In this document: positions 13,366-26,490 of the stretch, one piece after another
How positions within the stretch are numbered: position 1 is the stretch's first letter
How the letters are laid out: each line of letters opens with the position of its first letter
Source of the DNA: Serinus canaria
Taxonomy: Eukaryota > Chordata > Aves > Passeriformes > Fringillidae
NCBI RefSeq assembly: GCF_022539315.1
Contig: NC_066313.1
Location: 34,385,059-34,449,058 of the forward strand
Length of the DNA: 64,000 nucleotides
Direction of reading: 5' to 3'
The notes under the pieces: generated by a model
Told to the model about the DNA's origin: nothing
Seen by the model: the letters and a program-made list of their open reading frames with translations, nothing else
Databases searched by the model: none
Translations under genes and position numbers: made by a program

Positions 13366-16300
13366 TAAAAATTAGAGGCTTATTGAAGAGTGGTTCTTCA
13401 ATCTGGTTTATATGGAGTTAAGACATTTTTTTATCTTTGCTTTCCTCTCCTTGTATTTTATATCTTACAAAGATTTCAATAATGATATGAATTGCAACTG
13501 TTTAGAAACGTATACAACAATTCTAAAATATCTAGGAAACACATCCAAGCTACAGAGCTGTAACTCAAGATGTGAGACATAAGTACCTTGAAAGACAAAG
13601 GGTTAAAAGTATCCTCTGTAGCTGTTTCATTACTGCAGTAAAAGAGAGGTAAGATCATTCAATTTTACTGCTCAAATGTTACTATGAAGGGAAGCTGGTA
13701 TATGTTCAGACCATGCCAACCAGCACTGTTGAGGACAGTCAATCCACAAGTATGGTCTGTAACAGCCCACTCTGGAAAGCAATGTGGTTGTTGTCTCCCT
13801 GTTTTGGGAGAGGGATAATTAGTCTGTGTTTACACAAATTGTGCCAGTCTTGTAAGTCTCAAAGCCAAGGGATGGTCCCTAAGCTGTTTTATTCATTAGC
13901 CTAGATTGTTCTTGCATGCCTCACCTGTTTGCCACTGGCTGTACAGATGGTGGCTCTGTGTCTAAGGTAGGGCCCCCGGGTAAGAGTACAGTGATGGATG
14001 GAGTCAGTATGGGCCAAAGTGAAAAGCACAGTGGCAATAATGATGTGTTGCTCATTCACCTTAGGAACAGATGCCAAGAAATTGAATTTATAAGAGTACT
14101 TCTCACCCAGCTGTGCTTTGCTTAGAAAGCTCAGATAAATGTGGCATCTGTCACATCTCCTGGTGTCACTAAACATGGTTTATTGGCCTCAGTTTGAAAC
14201 ATGGCTGTTTGTTCTAAAGGTTGCTGCTGTCCCATGAAACTTCTGTAGTGGTGCAAGTCTACAGTTTTTGTATAGGGCTCATAAGTCATCAACATCATTG
14301 CAAACTAAATTATACATAAATCACTGTGTGTATACATGGACTAACTGTTATTCTTTTGTGCCAGAGACTTATATGGCCATTTATTATTTTGCTCTCTCTA
14401 AAATGTAGTTATTTTCCTCTCTCCAAAATGCAGTTATTTTGTGTCTCCAGCATGCATATTTGCATGTAATATACCTATTTTATCATGAATTCTTTAGCAA
14501 CCAAAATAACAGACTTCTGTCCCTATCTTCTCTTCATCCTGATTTTTTTCTAGTTTTCAGCCTCCTCTATTAAGGCCTCTCAACTTCTTGCCTTTCACTA
14601 ATATTCTGCTTGTCTTCTCCTAAGGAGAACCAGGCTTGGACCTCCTTGTTGTTTTTTTGATGACAACGAACACAATAATCATGGCCACCTTAGAAAAGTG
14701 TTCTTGGTTTAACGGTATGCAGCAGATGACAATTATATGGAAAATATTTGCTATCATTCCCCAAGGCTGAAACTCTTTGAAGATGATTTTGCTGCACATG
14801 GACTGCGATGTTTTGGTTTTTACATAAAGACATGGAGGCCAAAGCCTGCAGGTTTAACTTTTAAAATAATTTTATTACTTCATGTGTTTATCCACGACTA
14901 TGGAAAAACAAAGAATCTAACTGTGCTTCATTAAAATTCCATAGGAAAACCTCAGAACAAAAAATCTAGTCCTTTCCAAGACCCACAGCATTCATGCATC
15001 AGGCAGTGCACTCCAGAAGCTTGTTTTTCTAATATATACACCCAGAAAACAGTGGAACTAAAAAGGAATCTAGTATTTGATTTCTTATTTACCTAAACAT
15101 ACTTGTTGAGTGCCACTCTGTCAGCAGCAACACAGATTGAAGCCCAGAGATTACTTTTATTTCCTCTCACCTGAGCAGTTCTTACAAGCCTCATTGTTGT
15201 TCCTCACAGAAATATCTTGCCTAAAAGTCCTTTTCAAATGGGTGACAAACTTAAAGTATGTCCTTCATTTAAAGATGTATTTTAAACATAAATTTTTGTT
15301 CATGCTTGTCTACATTCAAGGAGGTTCTACCATCTGCCTTGGTAATTCAGAGAGGAGGCCTGAAATGTCTCCTGCTGCCAGTAATAGACTTTTTCTGTGC
15401 TAACTAAAAGAACTAGTTCTAGAGCAGTTTACTACTTGGTGTGAGCAAAAGCATCAGAATCTGTCCTGGATTGCTATCTACATTTACAAATTATCTGTCT
15501 TCCAGAAAAAGATCTTCAAAAAACTAAGAAGTCAAGCATTATTGTTAGCAGAGAGAAAGTAATTAAAATAATTGGTAACTCCTTGGTGCTTGAGATGCCA
15601 GTGAAATCAGTGAAATAGGACAAAATATTCACCTTCTGTCAATGTATTCCTGCCCTGTGGTTTCAAGGACTATGGCAAGAATTAATGCAGACTGTGTCCT
15701 GCAGGTCTGCCCACGCTGACTTCCTCTGGATTTTCTGGAGCTGGCACTGGAATCCTTAACAATTTCATAACTCAGCTGAAAGAAGTATCTCTTTCTATGC
15801 AACCAATATTAAACCTAGAGGGACATTCTAGTTACTGAACAATTATGTTTAAATCTAAACACATATGATTTATAAATTCAGCATCTATCATACATGCTTT
15901 ATAAATTCAGCTTTACAGCACTGATGTTAAGCACAGCTATAAAAGATTTGATTTTTGTTCTGCTAAAAAAAAAAAGATTGCTGGTACTAGTTTTCAATTT
16001 AAATTTAAAAGTGGAATAATCTGCAAATTTCACTAGTGATTCATTTGAACGTTAACCTGAGTTCAGCTTTATTGCCTGGCTTTCAGTTCACTCCTGTAGC
16101 ACAGTCTGAAAATGTTATTGTTCAGTTTGACCTGATATAATTTTGAATGCTAGTCCAGACACATATGAAGGCAACACTGTGTGAGCAGGAGGTAGATCAC
16201 AGAAATGCAGGAAAAGAAATAAGTACAGGAGATGTTTACCATCATACTGGTTTATTCCATATTATGTTTTATTCACTTCTGTAGCAGATGCACTTTTTTC

Positions 16301-16531
16301 ATCCCTCCTTTTCAGTGTGCTTGGAGTTTGCAGTGAGACTTATCTGTGGCCATCTAGAGATTTTGCCACAGTGACATGGGTAACTTCTCCAATAATACAG
16401 CTGAGAAGCTGGAGGGTTGCAAGGCTCTCCAACAGCTTGGCATCACTACATGTTGCATGGGTATATCTATAATAGAAAATAAAACAACACTAGACACTTG
16501 CCTGGCTTTGAAACCTAGAGTGCAAACCAGT
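13366..16531. other. Intronic DNA, mostly without recognised features
   Basis: Contains a GC-richer patch at about 13700-14180 with a GGGCCCCCGGG core near 13972-13982, a 24-25-bp imperfect tandem duplication at 14392-14440 and a repeated TTTATAAATTCAGC at about 15869 and 15899. Nothing coding is supported. Confidence 0.5.
14392..14440. repeat. Imperfect tandem duplication, about 25 bp x 2
   Basis: Two adjacent copies of a unit reading CTCTCTMYAAAATGYAGTTATTTT differ at a few positions. It is a short local duplication with no evident function. Confidence 0.8.
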
Positions 16532-17176
16532 TGTCCTAGGGTGACTTTATGATGTTTGTATCCCAAATTGTCAGCTCTCTTTGTACTGGATATTAAGCTC
16601 TGAACCTTTAAGACTGGTTTGAAGAGGGAAGAGGGAGAGAAGTGCTCAGTTTGTTTTCAGGAGCTGCACTTGGTCCCCCGCATCCTCTCCTGGGCTGTGC
16701 TGTCTGCAGCACTGACAGACAGTGGGAGAGAGCTCTCCTTTGCTTTTAGTTTGTTTTTAGCTAGCTGAGGCAGAGATGTTCCCCAGACTGTGGCTTTTCT
16801 TTTTCTTAGAACTGATCAGCCCCGTTTTGGACTAAAAACCCAGAAAAGCACTGGGAGCGCACACCTGTGACCCACCAGAGCCTGGGACATGGCATTGTCC
16901 AGCACAGGAGGAAATGAGACTGGGTGAGCTGAGCTACACTCCATTAAAAGGACTTCCTGAATTTGCCACCTCTTCAGAACAACGAGAGGTTCCATTGTTT
17001 AACATTATTAAGTTTTTCATGCTTGTGATTACTTTGCTCATTAAATAAACAGGTTTTTCCACTTTTCTCAAAGGAGGTTTATCTCCTGAACAGGCTGGGG
17101 GACAGGCTGTTTGAATTCGCTTTCTGCCGGAGACCACTTCAGAGATTCCTCTCTAAATTAGACCCAAACCAGGACA
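16532..17176 (+). mobile_element. Solo LTR of an avian endogenous retrovirus (ERVL-like)
   Basis: The element begins TGTCCTAGGGTGACTTTATG and ends CCAAACCAGGACA, giving the TG...CA ends of an LTR. Internal blocks such as GATATTAAGCTCTGAACC, CAGTTTGTTTTCAGGAGCTG and TAGCTAGCTGAGGCAGAG fit a family I recall from songbird genomes. An AATAAA polyadenylation signal at about 17044 supports plus orientation. No internal retroviral genes flank it, so it is a solo LTR left by recombination. A clean target-site duplication was not seen. It is antisense to GRM5. The exact family name is uncertain. Confidence 0.8.
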
Positions 17177-19384
17177 CTGGTCATGTTCAGGATAGACAGC
17201 CCTTGTTCATGGGTCCTCTCTGAGCTCCATTCAAGGATTCTAATATATAATTATTATTTTTGCCATCAAGAAAAATTCTTCATACATGATATGTAAATAA
17301 TACCAGTTCCAACTTAGGCAACATCATTTAATGCTCCATTTAAGAAAGACAAATCCAGACCACAGATATCTACTTTCTGAGAGAAAATGAAGATGTTATT
17401 TTCCTTCAGGTGCAGATCAATAATGACTACATGACTACTATTAAATGACAGAAAGCAAGTCAATAAAACCGTGTTCTCACAAGCCAGTTAGAGGCAAAGA
17501 AAAATGTGCAGACAAGTCATGGCACTGTATGACATTTCTAGCCTTAATATTTAGCCTTATTTCTAGCCTTATTGTTCTAGTCCTATTTCTAGCCTTAAAA
17601 ACTACTAATTTGAAAGGGAGATAGTTAACTCTGCAGGGTTTTCTTGTGTCTCATCATTGGGGTTCCTAATGGTTTCTTCCTTTTCCTAATTTTTGCCCTA
17701 TTTATTATTAAAGCTATAACATTCTACTATATTTTCTAACCTGAAATTTGAGTTTCATGTATCTATTTGTTGATTTCAAGTTATACAGAACCAAACCGGC
17801 GTGATAACAGGAAGAATCATGAATTCAAGTGAATTGAAATTTGAAGCTTTTATTGTCTGGTTTTTATAATAATTTTAGAAAGGTTTGAATCATCCAGGAA
17901 AAAGAAAATTGTTTTGGCAATATTTTTATGTTAGTATGGTGCATAAAGTGATATTCTGTGATTATATAGTGGTGTTTAAAGTGTTATCCTGAGATATAGA
18001 GGAACCAAGTCTTCCAGTGGCAGAAGTATGTGGAATAGAAAACATGTGCTTTCAATCAGCATTTGAGAACACCACTCTTCCAGAATTGGAGGTTTTCACA
18101 CAGTAGAGAATCTAGTTCTGGAATTACTCAGCTAGACACACATTGCATTTTCACAGGAAAATGTGTTTGGCTGGAGGATTATCATAGTGTGAAATTATAA
18201 AATTAAACTGAAACCAGAAATTTTCTTATAAGAAGAAGCATTACCTTTTGTTCAGCTTCTTTCTCTGACAGCAAAAGGAATACAGGGAAAAAAATTAAAA
18301 ATTTAAAATGTGGTCCAATTTGACATTTATTTATATTTATTTGATTTTTTTTTCTATCTACCCAAAAAACAATTGTAAGATTTACTGCATAGGCTGGCAA
18401 AATCCAGACTGAGAGACCAGATATGGAAATTTTGTCAGTGGTGCAAAAGATAAAGTGACATTGTACTCTACAAAAGGTCAGTCAGTGAAGAGTTAAAGTT
18501 CTTGGTGCTTGAATAAGATGGGATGTTCTGACATTATGTTTATTCAATAACCTTTTAGCAGGTGGTTGGCTCAAATAATGCTTATGTTGTTAGCATATTG
18601 CTGTGTTTTACTTATCTATGCTCTTGGTTTCCTGTAACTTTCAGTCCTTAGAGAAAGCTGCATTGTTACTTTTGTGATGCAAATCATCAAGGAAGGAGCT
18701 GTTACAAATAGGAAATATTAGACTTCTGCTGTAAACTTTTCATAGATAAAACACTTTTTTTTAGGTACTATTTCTAAGATTTTTCAAATTATTCCTTTAC
18801 ACCCAAGGAAAAAACATGTTTTCCAAGTTGTATGTCTGCAATACTTTTGCATCCTATTCAAAAGAGGGCTTCATATTAACCTTCTTCATTTTTTGTGAAA
18901 AATAAAGACAAAATTGCTCTTTGTGGCACGAGTGTAACTCTGGAATGGAAGCATCTGTGCCTTTATTAAGCCATATAACCAAAAGCATAATTTGAATTGC
19001 TATGTGTTTTGGCATAAGAGTGATTATACAAAGTTAAATGGTTGTAATTGTTATTGTCACTGGCAGTACTAGTATGGCAACAAGAAAAACAATTAAGTCT
19101 TCTGTGTATGCAACCTATTTTCTGCTGGCATACAGCTCTTTCTATTCCAGCTTGTGGTCAATTCTCTTGCATCTACAGCTTTGCATGGGTTTCAATGAAG
19201 TACCAAATGATAAGTCTTACATGGACGCCCATTCTCATACCCATTTTTTAATATGATGATTTGGAACCAAGGCTTTAATTATGTCCAGCAAAAAACAGAA
19301 GAAAAGGCACTATATTTTTTTTATTAAAAACCAAATACAGTTGCTACTGTAGGGCAGTGGTTTATGATGTTTCAAAAGGTTAAG
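17177..19384. other. Intronic DNA with a degenerate TTTCTAGCCTTA tandem repeat
   Basis: At about 17533-17599 the motif ATTTCTAGCCTT recurs four to five times in diverged form, separated by short AT spacers. Otherwise it is unique-looking AT-rich intron with no gene. Confidence 0.6.
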
Positions 19385-19638
19385 TTCCCTTCCCTTCCCT
19401 TCCCTTCCCTTCCCTTCCACGTCCCTGCCCTGTCCCTTCACTGCACTTCCCTTCCCGTGCCTTCCCTGGTCCCTTCCCTTCCCTTCCCTTCCCTTCCCTT
19501 CCCTTCCCTTCCCTTCCCTTCCCTTCCCTTCCCTTACCTTCCCTTCCCTTCCCTTCCCTTCCCTTCCCTTCCCTTCCCTTCCCTTCCCTTCCCTTCCCTT
19601 CCCTTCCCTTCCCTTCCCTTCCCTTCCCTTCCCTTCCC
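19385..19638. repeat. (TTCCC)n / (GGGAA)n pentanucleotide array
   Basis: Two blocks of TTCCC repeats are visible. About 7 units lie at 19385-19418. After about 50 bp of imperfect C/T-rich sequence, a nearly pure array of about 33 units follows at 19471-19638, with one substitution near 19536. The GRM5-sense (minus) strand reads GGGAA, so it offers many sets of four G3 runs with 2-nt loops, the classic G-quadruplex pattern, and the pure homopurine-homopyrimidine tract could also form a triplex. The open frames in it (SLPFP and GREGK repeats) are artefacts of the pentamer. Assembled length may be unreliable. Confidence 0.97.
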
Positions 19639-22600
19639 CACAATAAAAGATTTTTAGAAGGACAAAACTGAGCAGGAGAAACTTGAAACAAGTTTCACTC
19701 TGATTCAGTGATCCTTAGCGACAAATTATTGTATCTGTTAACAGTTAGCTCACAGCTTTTCAATATTAAAGCAACTGATGAGTAGCCCACCAGGTACTGC
19801 AAAAGAGCCCAAGATGGCATCAGTGTATATGAAAAGAGGTTTTAAAGATGTGGTGATTTTACCTGGGTGACAGTTTTAAAGTTTTAAAACCAGTTTTAAA
19901 GTTTTAAAAAAAGCTAAAGATCTTGAAAATCTATTTTTTTAAAAATAAATATAATTTTGCCTAATGGTTTGTCGGGAGGATTTTGGTCAGACCCAAACTC
20001 TGACATTCATTTCATGCTCTGAAATCCATCTCTGATGGAGAAGTTTTGTGCTGGAAAAGACATGGCTTGTTACTGACTCAACAGAATATGAGTTAGGCTG
20101 ACTGTAGACAAAACTCCTTATTAAACCATCAGAATGTAAGTCACAGACAATTCTCTCTTTAATGTAGTCTTTTGAGCAGCAGTGATCTTTCCTGCACTGA
20201 AGGAGTGCAATTAGTTTTGAATGGAATCAAATCGGTTTCTTCCACAAGCTTTTCCAGAACATTAACACATGAGAATGAAAGTGTCTGTACCTCCTTTCCA
20301 GTGAGCTTTCTTCTGTTTACTACAAAGATGCATAATTCCTGGTTTTTCACTCTAGGGGAGGAGGGTGAGAAAATCCATAATTTTTCATCTTTTAGTGAGA
20401 TAAATCAGATATCCCTCTGTTGCATCTGTTGCTCTTCCTCACTTCAGAAATCTAGTGATAACAAATACAGAACCCACCTTTGCTTAAGGGAGAGATTCTT
20501 TATAGAGACTTTCTATCACTTATGCCTAAGGGAGAAATTAATTCTGGAGCAGGGTCTTATTCCCTATAAGAAGATACTGCTCTATTACACAGTCAGAATT
20601 AGAAGGGAGGAAGGGAATAGCTGCAGATTAATAAAACTTCATAAGGAAAAGATATCAAAGACCCTACATCACGGGGCTGAATGTCCAGAAAGGTTTTATC
20701 TGCAGTTCATCCTGATAGAAGACTGAATGAAAAGTAGTGAGTCAAAGGTACACTATAGAAGTACAACTTGATGTCAGGAAAGACACTTATTTCCCTTCAA
20801 GCCATTCAAATAGCAGAAAAACAGCACTGCAAGGATGAAAAGTTTCAGATGGCTCAAACTCAGCTGAATTAAACTCAACCCTCAGTATTTACCTAGTATT
20901 TACCAAAAAGAATAATGACAGTGAAAAATGCCACTAAATAGCTCCTGCAAAACTTATTCTAGCATTCAACTGGTTTTGTATCTTTGCTGATGTATTTAGA
21001 GGTCATCTAATTCATCCTTTAGCCATAACTTGTTTGCCCCTACTTTTATTTTGCTCCTGTTTCATTTTATCTAATTTTAATCCTCATAAATACTAAGATA
21101 TTGCACTCTTTCTTACTCTGTACTAGAATAATATCTGAGGCTGCAAAGACTGGCCACATGGTCATAGCTGGGCAGTGTCAATGCAGGAAACATGGACAAA
21201 TATATTTGAGTAAGATGCATCAATTTAAAGGTAAACTTGAGTATAGTGGTTCTGGGTACATGACAAAATATCTTTTCTTGGGAAAGGTAGTCATATCCAG
21301 GATCAATGCTATTCTCATGCACTGTGAAACTTGACCAGCTCTGCTTGGGGTCCTCAGCTGTGAGATTCTTTCCCCTTCAAACATTTTAAAGTCTTTGTTA
21401 GAACTCTTGAGCAGTCAAAATAGCTGTTCTTTCTTGTCCTGGTATTGCTTGACAGAAGACACAAGTACACAGAACTGCTTCTTGTGAAATACTTAAGATG
21501 AACATAAACCTATGACCATCTCCCAGTTCTGATGAATTCAAAGCCTTTTAAACTGTGCTGGAAATTCACTTGAGTATGTTTTTACTGTGGCTTGCTCCTG
21601 CTGAGTTGCAAAAAAGAATTTAGAAGACCTAGAAATACAAGTGATGGTGGCAAGTCTGTGAGTCACTCACTGCTCAGCAGTCTCACTAAAAATCTGAGAG
21701 AAACATAGTACTGGGAAAGAGTTCCTGGATTACTAAAACCAGTTTCCCGATGGCATAAATAAATGTGACGTGATTCCTTTCTTAAATTTCTCAGGTTCTC
21801 TCTGAAATATGAATGGATTTTGGTAGTTTGGTTTTCATTGTTACTACTTAAGCGTTCAACAGATGTGTAAGAAAGTTTTCAGACAGAAGAATCCTTCAGT
21901 GGACATAGCAGAGCAGTCATCTGTCACCAGTTCTGAGCAGGAGAGAATGATCTCAACATACCAGGAGTGCTTTTCCTAATGCCATCCAGGAAGCTGTTCA
22001 TCACCTTTGCCCTGGGATTATTTTTAAGATACATTTCTCCCTCTCCAACTTTTACATTATGTTTATACTGATCTACTGCATTAACTGAAAGGAAAAATGG
22101 CATCTTTCTTCCTTCACTGTGCCACACTGAACAACCTTTCTCTCTTACAGTTTCTCAAGTGGACTTTTAATTTTTCAAACCATACCACAGTGCTTTTTCA
22201 TGCCTGTTCCATTTATACTGTACTTTTATAAACATGGAGTCTTCCAGATGGGACTATAAGAAGGATCAGACCAAAATTTTTTATTTACTGTCTGAGTATC
22301 TTGTCTCTGCCATAGCTTAGACAGTGGTTCTATAAGCATAGCATTATTATCTGGTTCATGTTAGAGATATTATCAGCTCATTTTAAGGCAAGAAGAGCAT
22401 AGTCATAGAACATAAACACTAGCAAATTACTATGTGAATGTGTTTGCTTTGTGATATTTCTATTTAACTGCATGCTTCCAGTAGAAGTCTCTTCATAAAT
22501 GGCGAATACTGGAAGATCACACCTCAGCCAAACCATCTAAAACTGAATTGGTGTGGAGATGCACAATTTTGAACATTGTAGTATTATGTTTTCCCTTTTG

Positions 22601-22827
22601 AATTATTAAAACTGCTTTTGTCTTCTTCAATTTTCTGATTCTTCTTCGTTTTGGCAGTGTGTCTCAATTTTGATCTATCAAAATGATAGATGATCTTTTT
22701 TTTTTTGTGCCATCTGCCTTTGTGAAAATAATAAACATGAACCCAAGACCCTTCCTCTACTTGCAATATTTTCTCTTTCGCCAAAACTAGTATTCATGAA
22801 GTCTTTTTGTGATTACTTCATTTAATT
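19639..22827. other. Intronic DNA including the longest open frame of the window
   Basis: Contains a direct repeat of CAGTTTTAAAGTTTTAAAA at about 19872-19910 and a 184-codon open stretch (20163-20726, plus). That frame begins with a TTG in place of ATG; the first ATG leaves about 132 codons. It has a 42-bp internal tandem duplication (HLCLRE twice) starting near 20475. No family, signal peptide or splice context was recognised, so it is not called as a gene. Confidence 0.5.
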
Positions 22828-22933
22828 TCACAGAATTACAGAATGGGTCAGGTTGTAAGGGACCACAGTAGATCATCTGGTCCAACCCCTGTGGTGAAGC
22901 AGGGTCATCCTGAAGCACTAATCCTATAACAGC
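22828..22933 (-). mobile_element. CR1 LINE 3' end, short fragment
   Basis: The plus strand is the reverse complement of a CR1 terminus: 'cacagaattacagaatgggt', 'gtaagggaccacagtagatc' and 'atctggtccaacccctgtgg' with 'gcagggtcatcctg'. Insertion is in minus orientation, and a run of 15 T follows immediately. Confidence 0.88.
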
Positions 22934-22948
22934 TTTTTTTTTTTTTTT
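22934..22948. repeat. Poly-T run
   Basis: Fifteen T directly abut the CR1 fragment. It is probably a slippage-prone homopolymer; no retrocopy is recognisable beside it. Confidence 0.85.
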
Positions 22949-25900
22949 CAGTGCCATCATATCATCTGCCTTGCAGAAACTCAGGTGATAGATGGAATGC
23001 ATTCACTTTTTCCATAGGATTATTTGTCTTCTCAGAGAAAGTTAGCACATAATTCCTGTGCAATCTACCTTTTGTATCTTGGGTTTTATTTAATTTTATT
23101 CCGTTTCCTGCCTATCTCTTTACACTTTGGAAGGATACTTGCAAGATACTTATTATCTCCAACACCATTCTTAAATATAGAAATTTTTTCATCAAGAAGC
23201 TTTCCAATGACCCTCACAAATTCATTTATCAATTTCAGCCACACTGTTGAATAAAAACTTGCTCTCTTGAATCATTGGGTGCACCAGCTACATCTCAATC
23301 AACCTGAACAAGCTTTTCCAGAAGTGGTGTAAACCGTGAACTCTCTACCCTCCACCTTTTGTTGCTCCATACAACTGCTCTGGGCAAACACAAAGATGCC
23401 TTTTCTGTCATGTCCAGCTGTTTGTTGATTCATTTGACATATTCAGATATGCTTTCACATACTCTGAAAATTACTTTCTGACTCCTTATGAACTTTCACA
23501 CTCTCAGTTTAGTCTTAGCAGCAGGTTCGAGTCCTGACATATTGCTAAAGACAAATTTTAGCAGAGGGTTAAGGTATGCCCTGAATTTGGCTCCCATCTC
23601 AAATAGTTGAATTTCAGTTCCATATCCGATAAACCAATGAACAGCCTCATTCTTTCATATTTGGAAAAAACTATTTTTATGGAAAGTGTGAGGGAAGTAT
23701 TTTTCTCCCAAATCTGCTGGGTGGAATGGTCGGGTGCTGCTACTGATTTAAACTCCATCCCTTTCAAGCAGGATTGGTTGACTGTGATTAATGGACAAAT
23801 TGATGTTGATTTCATGCCAGGATCAGTTGGAGAAGATTTGGGGTGACATTCAATGCCTTTAATGTATCCTGTAACAAAACCAGCTGTTTTAATTTGTAAT
23901 AGTATATAAAAGTGTGATTTAAATACAGCTATAGAGTTATATATACAAAAGAAATGCCTTGCTGTTGTTAGCAAAATATAAACATCCTCAGGTTAAAGAT
24001 TTTACATATGAAGTTTACCAAAACTGTAGAAAAACTAGATCATGACCTTCTGAAAACTTCTACTAAATAAATCCATCAATTACTTCCTAAGAAGGTATTT
24101 AAACCAAAAGAATTCTAATGAAGACCGAGTCCTCCCTGATTGTGACATGAATGTCTTTCTTCTCAGCTGAGGTAATATTTTCCTGTGTGTTTTAAGCATC
24201 TAATTGCTGCTTCTACCATTTAATTTCTTTAGGTAAATTTATAACTTATTGTATTTCACCCGGTGTAGGCAGAGGGTAATAACTATTTAAACTTAAATGA
24301 TATAAGGGCAACATCTGTTACTTAGTAACACAAATATATTCCGAGGTAGGGAGCTGTTTTTCTAAGCTTTTTTGAGCAAATTACATAGCTCATTACACTT
24401 AGAGTCACCCACATCCTACACAGAATCTGTGGTAGTGCAAATTACGCACACAAATGGCTTTGGGGGCATTTTTGCCCTAAACTGCTTCTGCTGGGGCTGA
24501 TATACCTGGGAGAGGGCTGGTACCACTTGGACTGCTGAGTCACAGCACATTCCATCTGGATTCAGGAGGGGTCTGCTTCTTGAAGTCTGCAAGGCTGCAA
24601 TTCTTGCCAGACATTCAGGACTGCCTGAAAGGTTTAGCCTTGTAAGCAGAGAGGTGGAGGGACAAAAAGATAGGTAACAAGGAGATGGTGAAACAAAAGA
24701 GATCCATATGACATTTAAGGCATGTGAAAATTAACAGAGAAATGCAGTCATCTGAAATAAAGGGACCAAGTAATCTAGAGGGGTCCCTGGAGTATTGTAA
24801 TAACAGGAATTTGGGCAAAGGTGGAATAAACAAGAAACACTGGTAATTAAATAAAATATTAGGTTGGGTTCCAAGCATTAATAAAGCTTTCCTCTGCTAG
24901 GCCTGCAGCTGAAGGTGGATAACATCTCTAAAGTTTTTGAAGCATTTCAGGTAAAGTCATACCTCACTAGTTTCTTCTCTGTTGCAGCTGATGAGAATGA
25001 TGGCACTGGGTACATGAGGCTCAGGTGTGTGATGCACAAAGTACATCACACACCCAAACCCATTGCATAGATGCCTTCTGCACTGTGCTACAAAATGGTG
25101 CATAAAAAGGAGACAAGACCTGAAATGACATGTGAATGAAGAAATTTGTATCACTGCAGAGGAAAGAGCTGGATATTGCATCTTTAGGGTAGGTATAAGC
25201 AGGAAGAGAATTAACATTCTTGGCCCTGATGGATAGGTTTTGGTAATTTTTTTATCCTTTTCCCTTTGTGCATGTGTCACCCGCAGATTGTGGCATCTGA
25301 CTCTCACAGCAACGCCTGAATGCAGAACTGCCAATGAATGCTGAGGAGCTATGGAGTATTTGCTCAGCATGGGCCACTCTTATGCCAGTTCTGCTACCAC
25401 ACCTCCTGTTTTCTGTTTGCTAGTGACATTTCTTCAGATATTTTCCTAAGAGTTTTTACTTCACAGACTAGATTTAGAGATTAATATAAAAGATTGACAT
25501 GAATAAGCGTAAACAATTACCAGGAGACTGATGCAAGTTAACAAGGTCTCAGTTATACTTCTTACACTCGATTCTTTAACTTTTGTCTAAGTCAAAACTG
25601 TCTTCCATATTGTAACAAGTAGTAGAAATTAAGAAAATCCTTTTTGATGAGGCGCTTTCTAGAAACAACCCAACTCTTACTAATCAAATCTTTTAGAAAC
25701 CAATACAAAATAACCTTTCCACTTATGAAAAAAATCTCAGAAGAAGTAACACTTCAGGCTAATTTGCATGCTACTTTCAGTTGATTAGAATCCATTATAA
25801 TCAGGATGAACTGAGAGGGAAATGATACGCTGAAAGTTTTGAACCTTTGCAAAATTATTTGTAGGGTGTATAAATATTTAAGGATTAGACACATTTTATT

Positions 25901-26094
25901 ATTTAGCTCATCAAGGCCCCAATCTTCGCATTATACTAACAGTGAATTTTGAATATTAAAATCAAAAACTGAAACAAATATGTTCAACAGAACTACAGTT
26001 GTGATACAACTGAAAATCATCGAGGTGCCTGGGGCTACAGGAACTGCACGTGGAAATTAATTCTGAGCCATAACTAACACGGGGGCTCCCCTCC
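22949..26094. other. Intronic DNA without recognised features
   Basis: Contains overlapping open frames on both strands at 23558-23974 (138 codons minus, TTG start) and 23607-23846. Neither resembles a known protein. The 24957-25370 minus frame is likewise unrecognised. No repeat family was assigned. Confidence 0.5.
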
Positions 26095-26490
26095 ACTCTC
26101 AAAAGACAGGTTATTCGAGGGAAAGGTTGGGGCAAGCCCAGTCACAAATACAGGCTGGGTGAAGAGTGGATTGAGAGCAGTTCTGAGAAGAATTTGGGGT
26201 TGTTGGTTGATGAGATTCTCAGCGTGAGTTTTCAACACAGTCTTGCAGATCAGAAGGTGCATCACACTCTGAGCTGCATGAAAGACACACGGGCAGGAGG
26301 TCAAGGGAGGGGATCCTGCCCCTCTGCCCTTGTGAGGCCCCACCTGGGGTGCTGTGTCCAGCTCAGGGACCCCAACCATAAGAAGGATGTGCACCTGCTG
26401 TAGCAAGTCCAGAGGAGGATGATAAAGGTAATCAAATGGCTGGAGCAGATTGGATAGGGAGAATCACATGTGGAGATTCTGCGTATTCAG
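26095..26490 (+). mobile_element. CR1 LINE fragment (ORF2 C-terminal part)
   Basis: The plus frame at 26194-26403 reads GLLVDEILSVSFQHSLADQK and SALVRPHLGCCVQLRDPNHKKD, matching the conserved end of CR1 ORF2. DNA blocks 'gtgaggccccacctggggtgctgtgtccagctc' and 'gtccagaggagg' confirm it. It is interrupted by a stop (TAG after the HLL codons) and truncated at both ends. Confidence 0.92.

Noticed and set aside
19364..19691. Open frames on both strands encoding SLPFP and GREGK repeats (97 and 103 codons)
   Set aside because: They are direct translations of the TTCCC/GGGAA pentanucleotide array, which is stop-free by its sequence.
20172..20726. 184-codon open frame as a gene
   Set aside because: It opens from TTG, has no recognised domain, no splice or promoter context, and contains a DNA-level duplication. 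Kept only as a low-interest finding.
23558..23974. 138-codon minus frame
   Set aside because: TTG start, overlapped by an open frame on the other strand, and no resemblance to a known protein.
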